Shown here: piece by piece, positions 26,071-34,279 of the stretch | How positions within the stretch are numbered: position 1 is the stretch's first letter | Layout of the letters: every line of letters begins with the position of its first letter | Made by a program: the position numbers and the translations under genes | The notes under the pieces: generated by a model | What the model was told of the DNA's origin: nothing | The model's database searches: none | What the model saw: only the letters and a program-made list of their open reading frames with translations | From: an uncultured Agathobaculum sp. | GTDB taxonomy: Bacteria; Bacillota; Clostridia; Oscillospirales; Butyricicoccaceae | DNA length: 45,616 nt | NCBI GenBank assembly: GCA_934504345.1 | Contig: CAKSVR010000014.1 | Location: 1 to 45,616, forward strand | Direction: 5' to 3'

Positions 26071-26347
26071 ACGACTGTCCCCGCTTTCCTGCTTCATCGA
26101 GTATATTTAGCTTCATTATACGCGCATTTGTAAGGCTCGGCAAGTGTTATAAGCAAAACGCAATGCAATTTTACCCATGTCCCTCTTGTCAGCACGCAGC
26201 TCCCTTGAGCATAGAAAATACCTCAAAAACATCCGATGCCTTTCTTCTTGAGGTAGATTTTACGGTTACAAAAAAGAAAAGCCTTTTTCACGTATGCACT
26301 GCATAGGCATCCGCCAGACGTCAGCTTTGCTATCCCTTAATTGACAA

Positions 26348-26385
26348 GCGACCGCGCTTCAAGTTTTCGTTTGAAGCGCGGTCGC
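26348..26385. terminator. Stem-loop in the 26098-26506 gene-free stretch
   Basis: 15-bp perfect arms GCGACCGCGCTTCAA / TTGAAGCGCGGTCGC followed by TTTGTTT. The rest of this roughly 400-bp stretch shows no gene; it probably carries the promoters of the TPR gene (minus) and the GNAT gene (plus). Confidence 0.7.
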
Positions 26386-26506
26386 TTTGTTTATCATGAT
26401 GAAATTTATAGTGATTTTTTCTTGTTTCGCGCTCAAAAGCGTGGTATGCTGAGAGAAAAGTAACATACAGCGGATATTCTCCCTATCCATTGAGAAGGAA
26501 TACAGA

Positions 26507-26992
26507 ATGAAGATCACCTATGCAAAAGAAAAAGACATTGCTGCCATCGCCGCGGTAGAAGCCGCCTGCTTTCCACCTGCCGAAGCGGCAACCGAACAGG
26601 AATTTGTCGAGCGGATCAAGTATTACGGCAACCACTTCTGGCTGCTGTACGACGCCGACAAGCTGATCGCGTTTATCGATGGGTTTGTCACGGACGAGCC
26701 GGATTTGACCGATGCAATGTACGAAAACGCCTGTATGCACAACGAAAACGGTGCATGGCAGATGATTTTCGGCGTCAATACCCTGCCGGAGTACCGCAAA
26801 CGCGGCTATGCCGGTGAGTTGATTCGCCGTGCCATCGCCGATGCCAGACAGCAGGACCGCAAGGGTCTTGTGCTGACCTGCAAGGACAGACTCCTTGCGT
26901 ACTACGCGAAATTCGGCTTTGTCGATGAAGGCGTGTCCGAGAAATCCACGCACGGAAATGTCCGGTGGCATCAGATGCGGCTGACGTTTTGA
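26507..26992 (+). CDS. GNAT-family N-acetyltransferase
   Basis: 161 residues with the GNAT fold: N-terminal ITYAKEKDIAAIAAVEAACF, a central strand WQMIFGVNTLPEYRKRGYAG whose YRKRGYAGELI loop is the acetyl-CoA pyrophosphate site (R-x-x-G-x-G/A), and C-terminal LLAYYAKFGFVDEG. The AEAACFP start and the YYAKFGF end are typical of acetyltransferases that modify small amines or protein N-termini. Start ATG 26507 has GAGAAGGAA upstream. It stands alone. The substrate is unknown. Confidence 0.85.
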   Translation: MKITYAKEKDIAAIAAVEAACFPPAEAATEQEFVERIKYYGNHFWLLYDADKLIAFIDGFVTDEPDLTDAMYENACMHNENGAWQMIFGVNTLPEYRKRGYAGELIRRAIADARQQDRKGLVLTCKDRLLAYYAKFGFVDEGVSEKSTHGNVRWHQMRLTF

Positions 26993-27083
26993 GAAGTTAA
27001 AGGCACGAAACCGCTGCTTTTTGACGGCAATCACATAACATAATATCTACTATTCCGCAAGGCGTACGCTTCTTACCCCAAGA

Positions 27084-27132
27084 AACAATCCCCAAAGCAA
27101 AAGGTTTATGATCCTTTGCTTTGGGGATTGTT
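27084..27132. terminator. Long stem-loop before the CRISPR-like remnant
   Basis: AACAATCCCCAAAGCAAAAGG (27084-27104) pairs with 27113-27132 except for one missing T; the loop is 8 nt. Strong in both directions. Confidence 0.7.
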
Positions 27133-27225
27133 CTGTCCCCCGCTTATGCGGGGATAATTTGCCGATTTTCAAATCTAAGCGCTTACATCAAATTGGGGTG
27201 ACCCCCGCAAATGCGGGGAAGAATT
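27133..27225. CRISPR. Two-repeat CRISPR remnant, type I-E-like
   Basis: Two palindromic units, TCCCCCGCTTATGCGGGG (27136-27153) and ACCCCCGCAAATGCGGGG (27201-27218), match the core of type I-E repeats (CCCCGC...GCGGGG followed by A/GAA). The flanks differ (ATAATTTG and AAGAATTG), and the 65-bp period implies a spacer a few bases longer than the usual 32. Only two degenerate repeats and no cas3/cascade genes are seen, so this is a relic and not an active array. It does not resemble the repeat expected for the Cas9 at the right end. Confidence 0.45.
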
Positions 27226-27267
27226 GTAAGACACTTTGCGTGTCTTCCATTCCTTTTTCGAGAGTTA

Positions 27268-27651
27268 CTAATATTTTGAGTAATACCCAAATCGGCGTCT
27301 ATTAAGCGTTTTGACGGCGATATCGGCACATTCCTCAGCTGACAATTCTGTCAGCTCTGCAATTTCTTGAAAGGACAAACCGTCATAACGAGCCTGCAAA
27401 ATAACATATTCAAGCTCAACCCATTCAAGAGCTTCCTTCCAAGGCACGTCAGGTTTATAGGGCTCCTTAGGCACCTTTGGACGACAGTTGTAGCATATAC
27501 CATCCCGTGCAGGAGTACGTCTTTTCCCACAGATAATGCAAATCCGTGCAGAATTAACCCTGTTCTTGTCCCGGCACCATTCACACAATCGATCCTCAGA
27601 ATTTGTGAGGTGTTCCTTACAGTCTTTACATACATATTTATATTCTCTCAT
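27268..27651 (-). CDS. Zinc-ribbon and helix-turn-helix protein of the integrase module
   Basis: 127 residues. The N-terminal third has four CxxC knuckles (YVCKDCKEH, RLCEWCRDKN, RICIICGKR, GICYNC), which suggests two zinc ribbons. The C-terminal third (LSFQEIAELTELSAEECADI) reads as a helix-turn-helix like sigma-70 region 4. ATG 27651 is chosen for GAGGAG 8 bp upstream. It follows the integrase gene by 34 bp on the same strand. Small DNA-binding proteins beside integrases often regulate excision, but this is inference from position. Confidence 0.65.
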   Translation of the reverse strand: MREYKYVCKDCKEHLTNSEDRLCEWCRDKNRVNSARICIICGKRRTPARDGICYNCRPKVPKEPYKPDVPWKEALEWVELEYVILQARYDGLSFQEIAELTELSAEECADIAVKTLNRRRFGYYSKY

Positions 27652-27685
27652 ATTGATTCTCCTCATATATTTCCGCAACATTTAC

Positions 27686-28783
27686 TCATCCGCATTCTGC
27701 GATGTGCTTGCGGCGACGGTGCACACGCCTTGCCGCTTCAGGTACTTTCTCTTCAGCGCTTTTCGGTGCAAATAATCGGGTATTCTGCCATGCGTGTGTA
27801 ACTGCTCCGACCGGTGCGACAGCCGCCATTGCTTTTCGCATCGAAGCATCGCGCGGGTGAACGTAGTAGTGCGTGGTCGTGGTTACATCCGCGTGTCCAA
27901 GCAGACCCGAAACTGTTGCAACATCGATACCCTGCTCGATCGCACGGGTGGCAAATGTATGCCGAATATCGTGAAAACGAACGTGCGGCAGGCCAAGACC
28001 ATCCAGTACATCGCCCCAGTAACTGCTCAGATGGTCCGGATCCACTACACCACCGACTGTATTATAAATGATGAAATCATCAGCATTCGGCGTGCGCTTA
28101 AAAAGAGATTCGAACCGCTGATACTGTACGGTAAGCAAACCCTGCAGTACTTCCGGCAGATACAGATCTCGCTCAGAAGCATCGCTTTTCGCAGAGCTGA
28201 AGATAAGTTCCGTCCGCTTGCCGTACTCTGCCTCAGGATCAACCATCACCCGGCGTACGGTCTGTGTAATATGAAGCGTGCCGCTCATCGCATCGTAATT
28301 ACCCCAACGTGCAGCACAGACTTCACCCAAACGCATACCGCTGTACAGTGCTAAGATGATACCTGCATTATTAAGCGACAGATCAGAAAACAGCCACTTT
28401 TCGAGCACTTTTTGATCGTTATCACTCATAATATTGTGCTTCTTCGAGCGGCAATGCGCATATACAGTCGCAGGAACCGGATTTGCGGGCATCATTCCGT
28501 CCGCAACAGCACGCTTACAGCAAACATCCAGCACAACGCGCATATTTTTGATGCTTTTTGCGCTCAGCGCGCCGCCGGTCCGCAGATTGCCATGCAGGGA
28601 TTCCTCGTTGAGAAAGCGCTGTACCACGGCGGTAGTCAGACTTTCCAAGGGCATTTCGCCTAATTTCGGCAGGATATGTTTGTGCAGGTTATCATAGTAG
28701 TGCTCGTACCCGCTTGGCTTGGCTACCGGCTTAACGTAAACCTCCAGCCACTGCTGCGACCATTCCCGCAAGGTTATACCCAT
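27686..28783 (-). CDS. Tyrosine recombinase/phage-type integrase
   Basis: 365 residues. The N-terminal SAM-like core-binding domain runs from about 5 to 110 (LREWSQQWLEVYVKP...LPKLGEMPLESLTTAVVQRFL). The catalytic domain has Arg in LYSGMRLGEVCA, HxxR in VRFHDIRHTFATR, and LLGHADVTTTTHYYVH with the His and nucleophilic Tyr. All expected catalytic residues are present, so this is the only evidently intact recombinase in the window. ATG 28783 has AGGAGG 8 bp upstream and overlaps the preceding small gene by 10 bp. It probably mobilised the 27-34 kb accessory segment; att sites were not found. Confidence 0.9.
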   Translation of the reverse strand: MGITLREWSQQWLEVYVKPVAKPSGYEHYYDNLHKHILPKLGEMPLESLTTAVVQRFLNEESLHGNLRTGGALSAKSIKNMRVVLDVCCKRAVADGMMPANPVPATVYAHCRSKKHNIMSDNDQKVLEKWLFSDLSLNNAGIILALYSGMRLGEVCAARWGNYDAMSGTLHITQTVRRVMVDPEAEYGKRTELIFSSAKSDASERDLYLPEVLQGLLTVQYQRFESLFKRTPNADDFIIYNTVGGVVDPDHLSSYWGDVLDGLGLPHVRFHDIRHTFATRAIEQGIDVATVSGLLGHADVTTTTHYYVHPRDASMRKAMAAVAPVGAVTHAWQNTRLFAPKSAEEKVPEAARRVHRRRKHIAECG

Positions 28784-28998
28784 GACCCCGCCTCCTTGCT
28801 CGGGAAAATAAAATCTCCCATGCGCGGTGCGTGGTGGTGCTGATCGATGTACTGTGTGTACCGAATCTGTACCTGCCTGCTCTGGCTGTCCGTCAAACGG
28901 ATTTGTCTGCCATCCGGAAGAGTCAGCCGCTGACACTCGAACTCGTAGTCTTTCCAGTGCAGCCTTTGCATATCTGCGAAGGAATACTTCTTCATCAT
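28774..28998 (-). CDS. Small protein overlapping the integrase start
   Basis: 74 residues (MMKKYSFADMQRLHWKDYEF start), basic, with no recognised domain. GAGGCG precedes ATG 28998, and its end overlaps the integrase start by 10 bp, so the two are coupled. Small ORFs in this place in Firmicute integrative elements are often excisionase-like or SHOCT/integrase-associated proteins. I cannot assign it. Confidence 0.55.
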   Translation of the reverse strand: MMKKYSFADMQRLHWKDYEFECQRLTLPDGRQIRLTDSQSRQVQIRYTQYIDQHHHAPRMGDFIFPSKEAGSWV

Positions 28999-29260
28999 AA
29001 TTTCGCCTCTTTCTATATGTGATTTTGAGCGAAAATAAAACCGTGCAGGCAATATAGAGCCTACACGGTGTCAAAATCACACAGCAGAAAGAAGTATAAA
29101 TATATCACTAACAAATGTCTTGTGCAACCCTTAAAAAAAGGGTATACTAATACTGCGGTGCGGAGTTTTCCGTTGTGTAGGTGGTTAGGTCACCTGCGCA
29201 GGTGCAAAAGGATTGCCGTCCTTTTGCACTGCCGTTTTTTATTTTCTGATAGAATAATAG

Positions 29261-29316
29261 CATATATAGCGCACCTATTCAATAGTCATTCCCTACAAAT
29301 ATAGGTGCACTATATG
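29261..29316. promoter_or_regulatory. Inverted repeat, candidate operator of the ribbon-helix-helix gene
   Basis: AGCGCACCTAT (29268-29278) and ATAGGTGCACT (29301-29311), with flanking CATATA/TATATG, form an interrupted palindrome 60 bp upstream of the ribbon-helix-helix start codon. A separate stem-loop GTGCAAAAGGA/TCCTTTTGCAC lies at 29201-29228. No other gene was seen in 28999-29374. Confidence 0.5.
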
Positions 29317-29374
29317 TTGCAGTTTTACTATATTTTTCAAAAGTGGTCTTTGATATGATATCGGGGGTGAGAAA

Positions 29375-29569
29375 ATGTCAGTCAGTGAAGCGCAAAAGCG
29401 AGCCACCTTAAAATGGCAAAAAGAAAAAACAGATGAAGTACGTTTTCGCGTCCCAAAGGGTGAACGTGCCCGTATTCAGGCACACGCCGAACAACATGGC
29501 GAGTCCGCTACCGCTTTTATCAAGCGCGCCATTCGAGAGGCTATGGAGCGGGATAATGCTGCAAAGTGA
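29375..29569 (+). CDS. Ribbon-helix-helix DNA-binding protein (Arc-like)
   Basis: 64 residues. The strand VRFRVPKGERARIQAHAEQH followed by ESATAFIKRAIREAME is the ribbon-helix-helix pattern of Arc/MetJ/CopG proteins, which bind inverted repeats as dimers. GGGGGTGAG precedes the ATG. It has its own terminator (29581-29633). No toxin gene follows, so it is a lone regulator, possibly of itself through the palindrome upstream or of the recombinase pair that converges on it. Confidence 0.75.
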   Translation: MSVSEAQKRATLKWQKEKTDEVRFRVPKGERARIQAHAEQHGESATAFIKRAIREAMERDNAAK

Positions 29570-29580
29570 ATAAATCTCTA

Positions 29581-29633
29581 AAAACGCTGATACCGTATAC
29601 GCTTCCTCCGAGGCTGTACGGTATCAGCGTTTT
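29581..29633. terminator. Terminator between the RHH gene and the recombinase pair
   Basis: Long arms AAAACGCTGATACCGTATAC / GTACGGTATCAGCGTTTT with a T tail on the plus strand and an A-rich start on the other; works for both converging genes. Confidence 0.8.
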
Positions 29634-29673
29634 TTACTGAATAAGTCTTTAGCTTACATCAATATGCAAGCTT

Positions 29674-32271
29674 CTACACTTCAATTGCCTTTCTTTTAAC
29701 GATACTCACCTCAACCGCACCCACAACATCATGATTTGTAACCCACCAGTGTCCCATCGTACCTCTGTTTTGTGGAGTTGCTTCACTCAAGTCATGGCAG
29801 TGCGCCTTACCCTGCTTCGTTACCAGCAGTACACCGGTTTCCACATATAACGCATCTATGACATCGCCGCCATGCCCCCACTGTATCAGCTGTACACCCT
29901 CACCCAGTCCCAGCTTTGGCTCAATCATACGCTTTTCCGCTGTGTCTGGCGACAGTACAAGCCCTCTGCCTTTCTCTGTCACAATAATCAGCTTATGCTC
30001 CGGTCGGTAAACCACGAGCTGACAAAGTGAATCTCCTGTCTTCAGCTTCATGCCGGAAACCAATCCGATACCCAGATTTTTGTACTCATGCATCGCCTGA
30101 ACAGGCACGCGCAATGCTTTTCCCTGACGGCTGACAAACAGCAACTCCTCTTCCGCTGTGCTGCAACACGCTGCGACAATCTTCTCCCCACCTGTACGCA
30201 CGATCTGCATACCGTCTTGTATAATACGCACTTGGTCCAACGGCAGCCGCACCTGACTGCCGCTTTGCGCTGCACAGACCAGCGAAGTATCCTCTGGATT
30301 ACATTCTGTCAGCACACCATCTTTCAGCAATGCTTCATGGCATTTCTGCCATCTTCCATCCTTACAGAAATCATCCACTGTCAGTGAAGCCGGCAGATAC
30401 CATGCCTGTCCATTCGGGCTGACCAAAATTTTATCAACAGATTGTCGAAAAACCACTATCCGCTTCACTCGCAGTTTCTTATCCAATCCCATCGAACAAA
30501 CGCCTGATTTACAAATCCAACGGTTTTCCGACACTTTAACCAGCCTGCCGTTGGATAACACAGCCAGCAATTCTTCTTCGCAGATGCCCTCTTTCTCCTC
30601 CTGCTTTGACTTCTTCTTCGACGATTCATCCTGTTGGCTGCATGGATACGGATTTCCCTCTGCATCCACGACCTCCGGCAGCCACTCGCGCTCTAAATCC
30701 TCCGTTTCCGGCATACTATCCACAAGTTTCGGATTCTCAAAAAGACTGACCGATGTATAGCTCTTCTCAGCCATATCCGCCGCAAGACGTGTTTCCTCAC
30801 GCATTACTGCCGTGCATCCCAGTTCCCTTGGCCGTTTAAACGAACTATATGTATGCGTGATAGTCTGTTTTGTCAGCAGCTCTGCTTTACCCTCGATCTC
30901 AACTTTCAGCTTATCATTCGGCTCTATCGGCTCCGCATAAAGTTCATACTCTGCATCCTCGGCCACTGTCAACTCCACCGGGCCGTCATACACTTTCGAC
31001 ATACCCTTTTTCAGAGCATCCTGCTCTATGCCGGTCTGACCGCAGATATACATATAAATCGGCCGCTGCATCATGATACGAAGCAATCTGCGCTGTCCAT
31101 CTGCATTGGCGAAGTCAAACGCCTCGGTTCCATCATTCTCCTGCGTGTGACCCATCAGCGCCGAAATTTCGTCACGAGAAGCATCCGTGGTATCATACTC
31201 GGTCGCTGCCTGATGACGCAGAATATACGCTGTAACGGACTGTTCATACTCTTTCCCGTATGTTTCATCGACCGTTAACAATGCATCCGCTTCCTCAAAA
31301 AAATCTTCCTCTACACCAGCATCGCAGCAGATATTTTTAAACATCTGATTCATTTCTCTCGTCGTGCAGCGTTTCCAATACACTTGACCTTGGCAGCCAA
31401 GCGGCCATTTATCTACCTCTGCATCCGATGTACCTCCATGCTTATGGTAATATGTGAGTGCTTTCTGCCTGCGCTCCATAAGAAAATCGTGAAACTTTTT
31501 TACAAGCGGCAGCAAGCGATATGAATTTGATGTTTTTCCGCCCACTTGAACATCACGCGAACTCTGCTTTTCCACATATCTGCGTTCAATCGCATATAGA
31601 TCCTCATCCATCTGACGAATATCGCCATATGACAGACCGGCGGCCTCTGAGGTGCGAAGACCAAGCAGCAGCATTGCAAGCAGTGCAACACATTCTCCAA
31701 AGCGATCTGCACGGCTTACCATCTCTTCATAAATACGAATTACCACGCTGATGGGAAGCGATTTGGGGCGTTTCAGCAGCTTATGCGCGAGATTGAACAA
31801 ATACTTTTGCCCCTCAGCGGTGCGCGCAAAACCATTTTTGCAGAGTTCTACATCAGCATTCCCCCAGAAACGCATCTGGGACAGGTCGTGCTGATATGCT
31901 TGCTCAACAATACAGGAGAAAATGTTTTTCGCATTCTGCTCAATGATCCTGTCGCCCAGACCAAATTGTCCTCTTTCCATCCACAGCTTTTCTGCCAGTT
32001 CCTCGTTGAGATCTGCATACGGTATCCCCCGAAAAATCGGTGCGACAGACCGCCAGAATTCTCTGTCATACGCTATGCACGTGCTCTTGGCCCAGTGACG
32101 GTCATTCTGCATATCCAGCAAAAATTGTTCGTAAACACCCTCCAGTGTTAACTCGCCTTCTGCTGTCACCGGTTGATACTTATAATCGCTCCGATCACAC
32201 TTACACGGAACTTTAAACTTATCCAAATTTTGTCCCGTTACTTTTCTTGGGCTATGAAAAAAATTCCCCAT
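29674..32271 (-). CDS. Tyrosine-recombinase-like protein fused to a GyrA-CTD-like beta-propeller
   Basis: 865 residues. Residues about 40-130 form a core-binding-like domain and 170-400 a catalytic-like domain. It keeps Arg206 (LGLRTSEAAGL), Arg352 (YILRHQAAT) and His375 (LMGHTQEN), but has Tyr349 in place of the first His and Phe385 near the nucleophile position (GTEAFDF). After a charged linker (about 500-565), residues 565-860 carry repeated blades such as EELLFVSRQGKALRVPV, LGIGLVSGMKL, HKLIIVTEKGRGLVL and GVLLVTKQGKAHC. This is the pattern of the DNA-wrapping C-terminal pinwheel of gyrase/topoisomerase IV subunit A, without a clear GyrA box. AAGGAG precedes ATG 32271. It lies 64 bp after a second degenerate recombinase. 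I know of no named family with this fusion. Confidence 0.75.
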   Translation of the reverse strand: MGNFFHSPRKVTGQNLDKFKVPCKCDRSDYKYQPVTAEGELTLEGVYEQFLLDMQNDRHWAKSTCIAYDREFWRSVAPIFRGIPYADLNEELAEKLWMERGQFGLGDRIIEQNAKNIFSCIVEQAYQHDLSQMRFWGNADVELCKNGFARTAEGQKYLFNLAHKLLKRPKSLPISVVIRIYEEMVSRADRFGECVALLAMLLLGLRTSEAAGLSYGDIRQMDEDLYAIERRYVEKQSSRDVQVGGKTSNSYRLLPLVKKFHDFLMERRQKALTYYHKHGGTSDAEVDKWPLGCQGQVYWKRCTTREMNQMFKNICCDAGVEEDFFEEADALLTVDETYGKEYEQSVTAYILRHQAATEYDTTDASRDEISALMGHTQENDGTEAFDFANADGQRRLLRIMMQRPIYMYICGQTGIEQDALKKGMSKVYDGPVELTVAEDAEYELYAEPIEPNDKLKVEIEGKAELLTKQTITHTYSSFKRPRELGCTAVMREETRLAADMAEKSYTSVSLFENPKLVDSMPETEDLEREWLPEVVDAEGNPYPCSQQDESSKKKSKQEEKEGICEEELLAVLSNGRLVKVSENRWICKSGVCSMGLDKKLRVKRIVVFRQSVDKILVSPNGQAWYLPASLTVDDFCKDGRWQKCHEALLKDGVLTECNPEDTSLVCAAQSGSQVRLPLDQVRIIQDGMQIVRTGGEKIVAACCSTAEEELLFVSRQGKALRVPVQAMHEYKNLGIGLVSGMKLKTGDSLCQLVVYRPEHKLIIVTEKGRGLVLSPDTAEKRMIEPKLGLGEGVQLIQWGHGGDVIDALYVETGVLLVTKQGKAHCHDLSEATPQNRGTMGHWWVTNHDVVGAVEVSIVKRKAIEV

Positions 32272-32293
32272 TTCTTCTCCTTTTTATCTAAAA

Positions 32294-32318
32294 AAACTTG
32301 GACAGCCCGCCCAAGTTT
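32294..32318 (-). terminator. Terminator between the two recombinase-like genes
   Basis: AAACTTGG / CCAAGTTT stem; on the minus strand it is followed by TTTTTTAG, 18 bp after the stop of the upstream gene. Confidence 0.65.
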
Positions 32319-32335
32319 CTTTTGTTTTCCTACGC

Positions 32336-33700
32336 TTATAAAAGCACTGTAAGACGAATCTGAGATTTTGCTGTAAAGCGTATTTTGGCACCGCGCTTCA
32401 GCTTCAACCGTATGCGAAGCTGAGCGTTTTTCAATTGACCGTCGCTCTGCAAGAGTTTATGACACCGCTCAAGCCGTGCCCTCGTAGCCAGCAGTGCGAT
32501 GCGCGATGAATAATCGACATACCATTCTTCGTAGGTGCTCTCCGCTTTCAAACCGAAAATTCGCATCATCCGTGATGCTGTCATACCGCAGACATCCCGA
32601 CAATATCCACGCACGCTGCTTTGCACGACATCACTTCGGGAGGACAGCCTTGCATACTCAGGCACTACCTCTGCCAGCACTTTATCCTCAAAACGTCTAT
32701 ACTTTGCTGGTTCCAAGCGATGCCCATCCTCGTCTACAAGCAGAGGTTCATCACCCTTGAAATCTGTACATCCCGGACGCCTTAACAGCGACTTCAGGGC
32801 GGTCTGTGCAAGCTGTGTGCAGGGTATGCGGCGCCTCGCATTTTCGCCCCACTTGTATATTGTCCACTGCATTTTCGCCTTTTTCTCACGCTTTTTGCTG
32901 AGAGAACGCCGGATTTCAAGGAAAATCAAATCGGGAACTGCTCTCACATCTGCTACATTAAGCGCACACAGCTCACCTACCGCTACGCACGTTGTCTGTG
33001 CAAGCAAAACCGCTGCGTAACGTAAATCCTCCCTTTGGCGCTCCTGACATATCGCAACCAGTCGCTGCATCTCTGCAATGCATAGTCTTCTCTGCACCAG
33101 ATTTTTGGATGCTTTTGTACTTTCCGGTATCTTGAAACGATACAAATGAACTAACGGATTTTGTTCCCAGACACCACAGCGAACAGCGAAATCATAAAGG
33201 GTTTCCACCATACGCCCTAAAGCATTGCGCTCTTTTGCTGTTTTTGACACTGCTTTCAGCAGCTGTACAGTGGTTTGTGCATCCCCAAGGTCAGTCAGCA
33301 GCGGGAATTTCTCTAACGCTTTTCGCAAGAGCTTTTCTCGTGCTCCACCCGCATCTCCTCTGCCATACATCTTTCTGCATTCATCTTCCGGCATGAGCAG
33401 TAATAGCAGCATCGGTGTTGCTTCCGGCAGAAGCCTTTTCCGCATCCATTCAATGATCTCATCGCGATACCTTACGATAAGTGCTTCCATCGCTGCATGG
33501 GCCTTTTCGAGATGCTCTGCATCGCCATAAGGCCGCGCACTCGGACGGCTTCCATCCTCCGGTTTGAAAGGCGTGCCATCCGGCTCTCGAAGGCTGATAT
33601 AGAGCTGCGGCCGGGTATCTCCTGCTTGCGTTATCTTACTCACATAAAAATCAATGCCATATCGCTTGATATGCGAGCCTTTGCTCTTTTGCTTTTTCAA
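32336..33700 (-). CDS. Degenerate tyrosine-recombinase-like protein
   Basis: 454 residues. The N-terminal part reads like an Arm/AP2-type integrase start (HIKRYGIDFYVSKI...RPQLYISLREPDGTPF). The C-terminal part follows the tyrosine recombinase order, but the first Arg is Ala (TCVAVGELCAL for TGLRxGEL). The second box has Arg without the His (RGYCRDVCGM), and GH is GL (IFGLKAES), followed by WYVDY, where a Tyr sits at the nucleophile place. The start is TTG 33700 with GAGGAAAG upstream. It probably acts with the following recombinase/propeller gene as a pair, as in Tn554-type multi-recombinase elements. Activity on its own is unlikely. Confidence 0.65.
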   Translation of the reverse strand: MKKQKSKGSHIKRYGIDFYVSKITQAGDTRPQLYISLREPDGTPFKPEDGSRPSARPYGDAEHLEKAHAAMEALIVRYRDEIIEWMRKRLLPEATPMLLLLLMPEDECRKMYGRGDAGGAREKLLRKALEKFPLLTDLGDAQTTVQLLKAVSKTAKERNALGRMVETLYDFAVRCGVWEQNPLVHLYRFKIPESTKASKNLVQRRLCIAEMQRLVAICQERQREDLRYAAVLLAQTTCVAVGELCALNVADVRAVPDLIFLEIRRSLSKKREKKAKMQWTIYKWGENARRRIPCTQLAQTALKSLLRRPGCTDFKGDEPLLVDEDGHRLEPAKYRRFEDKVLAEVVPEYARLSSRSDVVQSSVRGYCRDVCGMTASRMMRIFGLKAESTYEEWYVDYSSRIALLATRARLERCHKLLQSDGQLKNAQLRIRLKLKRGAKIRFTAKSQIRLTVLL

Positions 33701-33988
33701 ATGTTTCTTTCCTCATATTCACCACAAAAACATTGTTTTTATGGTATGTTGAATTCCAAACTATTCTTTCTTTTGTTTTTCATTATAGCATTCGCCTACA
33801 TATTTTCAACTTTTCGCAGATTTATTCATAATATTTTTACATTTTTTCATCGAATTCGTTAATTTTTTGTAATGTAAAATTTATCTTTGCCAAATTTTAT
33901 ACTCAATGTTATTTTTTTAAAGGAATTCCATCTCTCTGTTCCCGCCTCCAAAGGCCATGTGTCCGAATCACACCGGGCGTACCATGTT
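33701..33988. other. AT-rich gene-free stretch
   Basis: Much richer in A/T than its neighbours. It probably carries the minus-strand promoter of the recombinase pair (a TATAAT-like CATTATAGC, complement, near 33780). No gene or RNA was recognised. Confidence 0.4.
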
Positions 33989-34105
33989 AAACTGCTTGTT
34001 TCGATGAAATGAGCGTTTTTTTGCTGTCTTATGGCTTGTACCGATGCCGCATAACGTCAGCGATGCACGCACCTGCCTGCACACGAAACGGTTCAATCGT
34101 GCTGT
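33989..34105. repeat. Dispersed repeat, copy 2
   Basis: Same orientation as 6928-7044 and roughly nine in ten bases identical. The right edge GTTCAATCGTGCTGT is the same, and here it cuts the 3' end of a small minus-strand gene. See copy 1. Confidence 0.75.
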
Positions 34106-34224
34106 GCCTGGTGCCGGTAGTTTCCCTGCTCTTTGGCAATGCCCTCGCGCCGGCGCTCTGCGACCGCCGCGAACACGGTGGGCGTGGTCGTATCGGTGCT
34201 GATGCGGATGCAGTCAATCTTCAT
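34093..34224 (-). pseudogene. Small truncated gene running into the dispersed repeat
   Basis: 43 codons (MKIDCIRISTDTTTPTVFAA start) with AAGGAGAG 8 bp upstream. It stops at 34093 inside the repeat, so its original 3' end is lost. Function not recognised. Confidence 0.4.
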
Positions 34225-34279
34225 AGTGTATCTCTCCTTTAGGTATGGTATAATGTAAAATATAAGGACGGTGACACTG

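Noticed and set aside
27133..27225. Functional CRISPR array
   Set aside because: Only two degenerate units, irregular flanks, off-type spacing and no matching cas genes.
27108..27305. 65-codon plus-strand ORF
   Set aside because: Crosses the stem-loop and CRISPR-like repeats; no RBS and no protein character.
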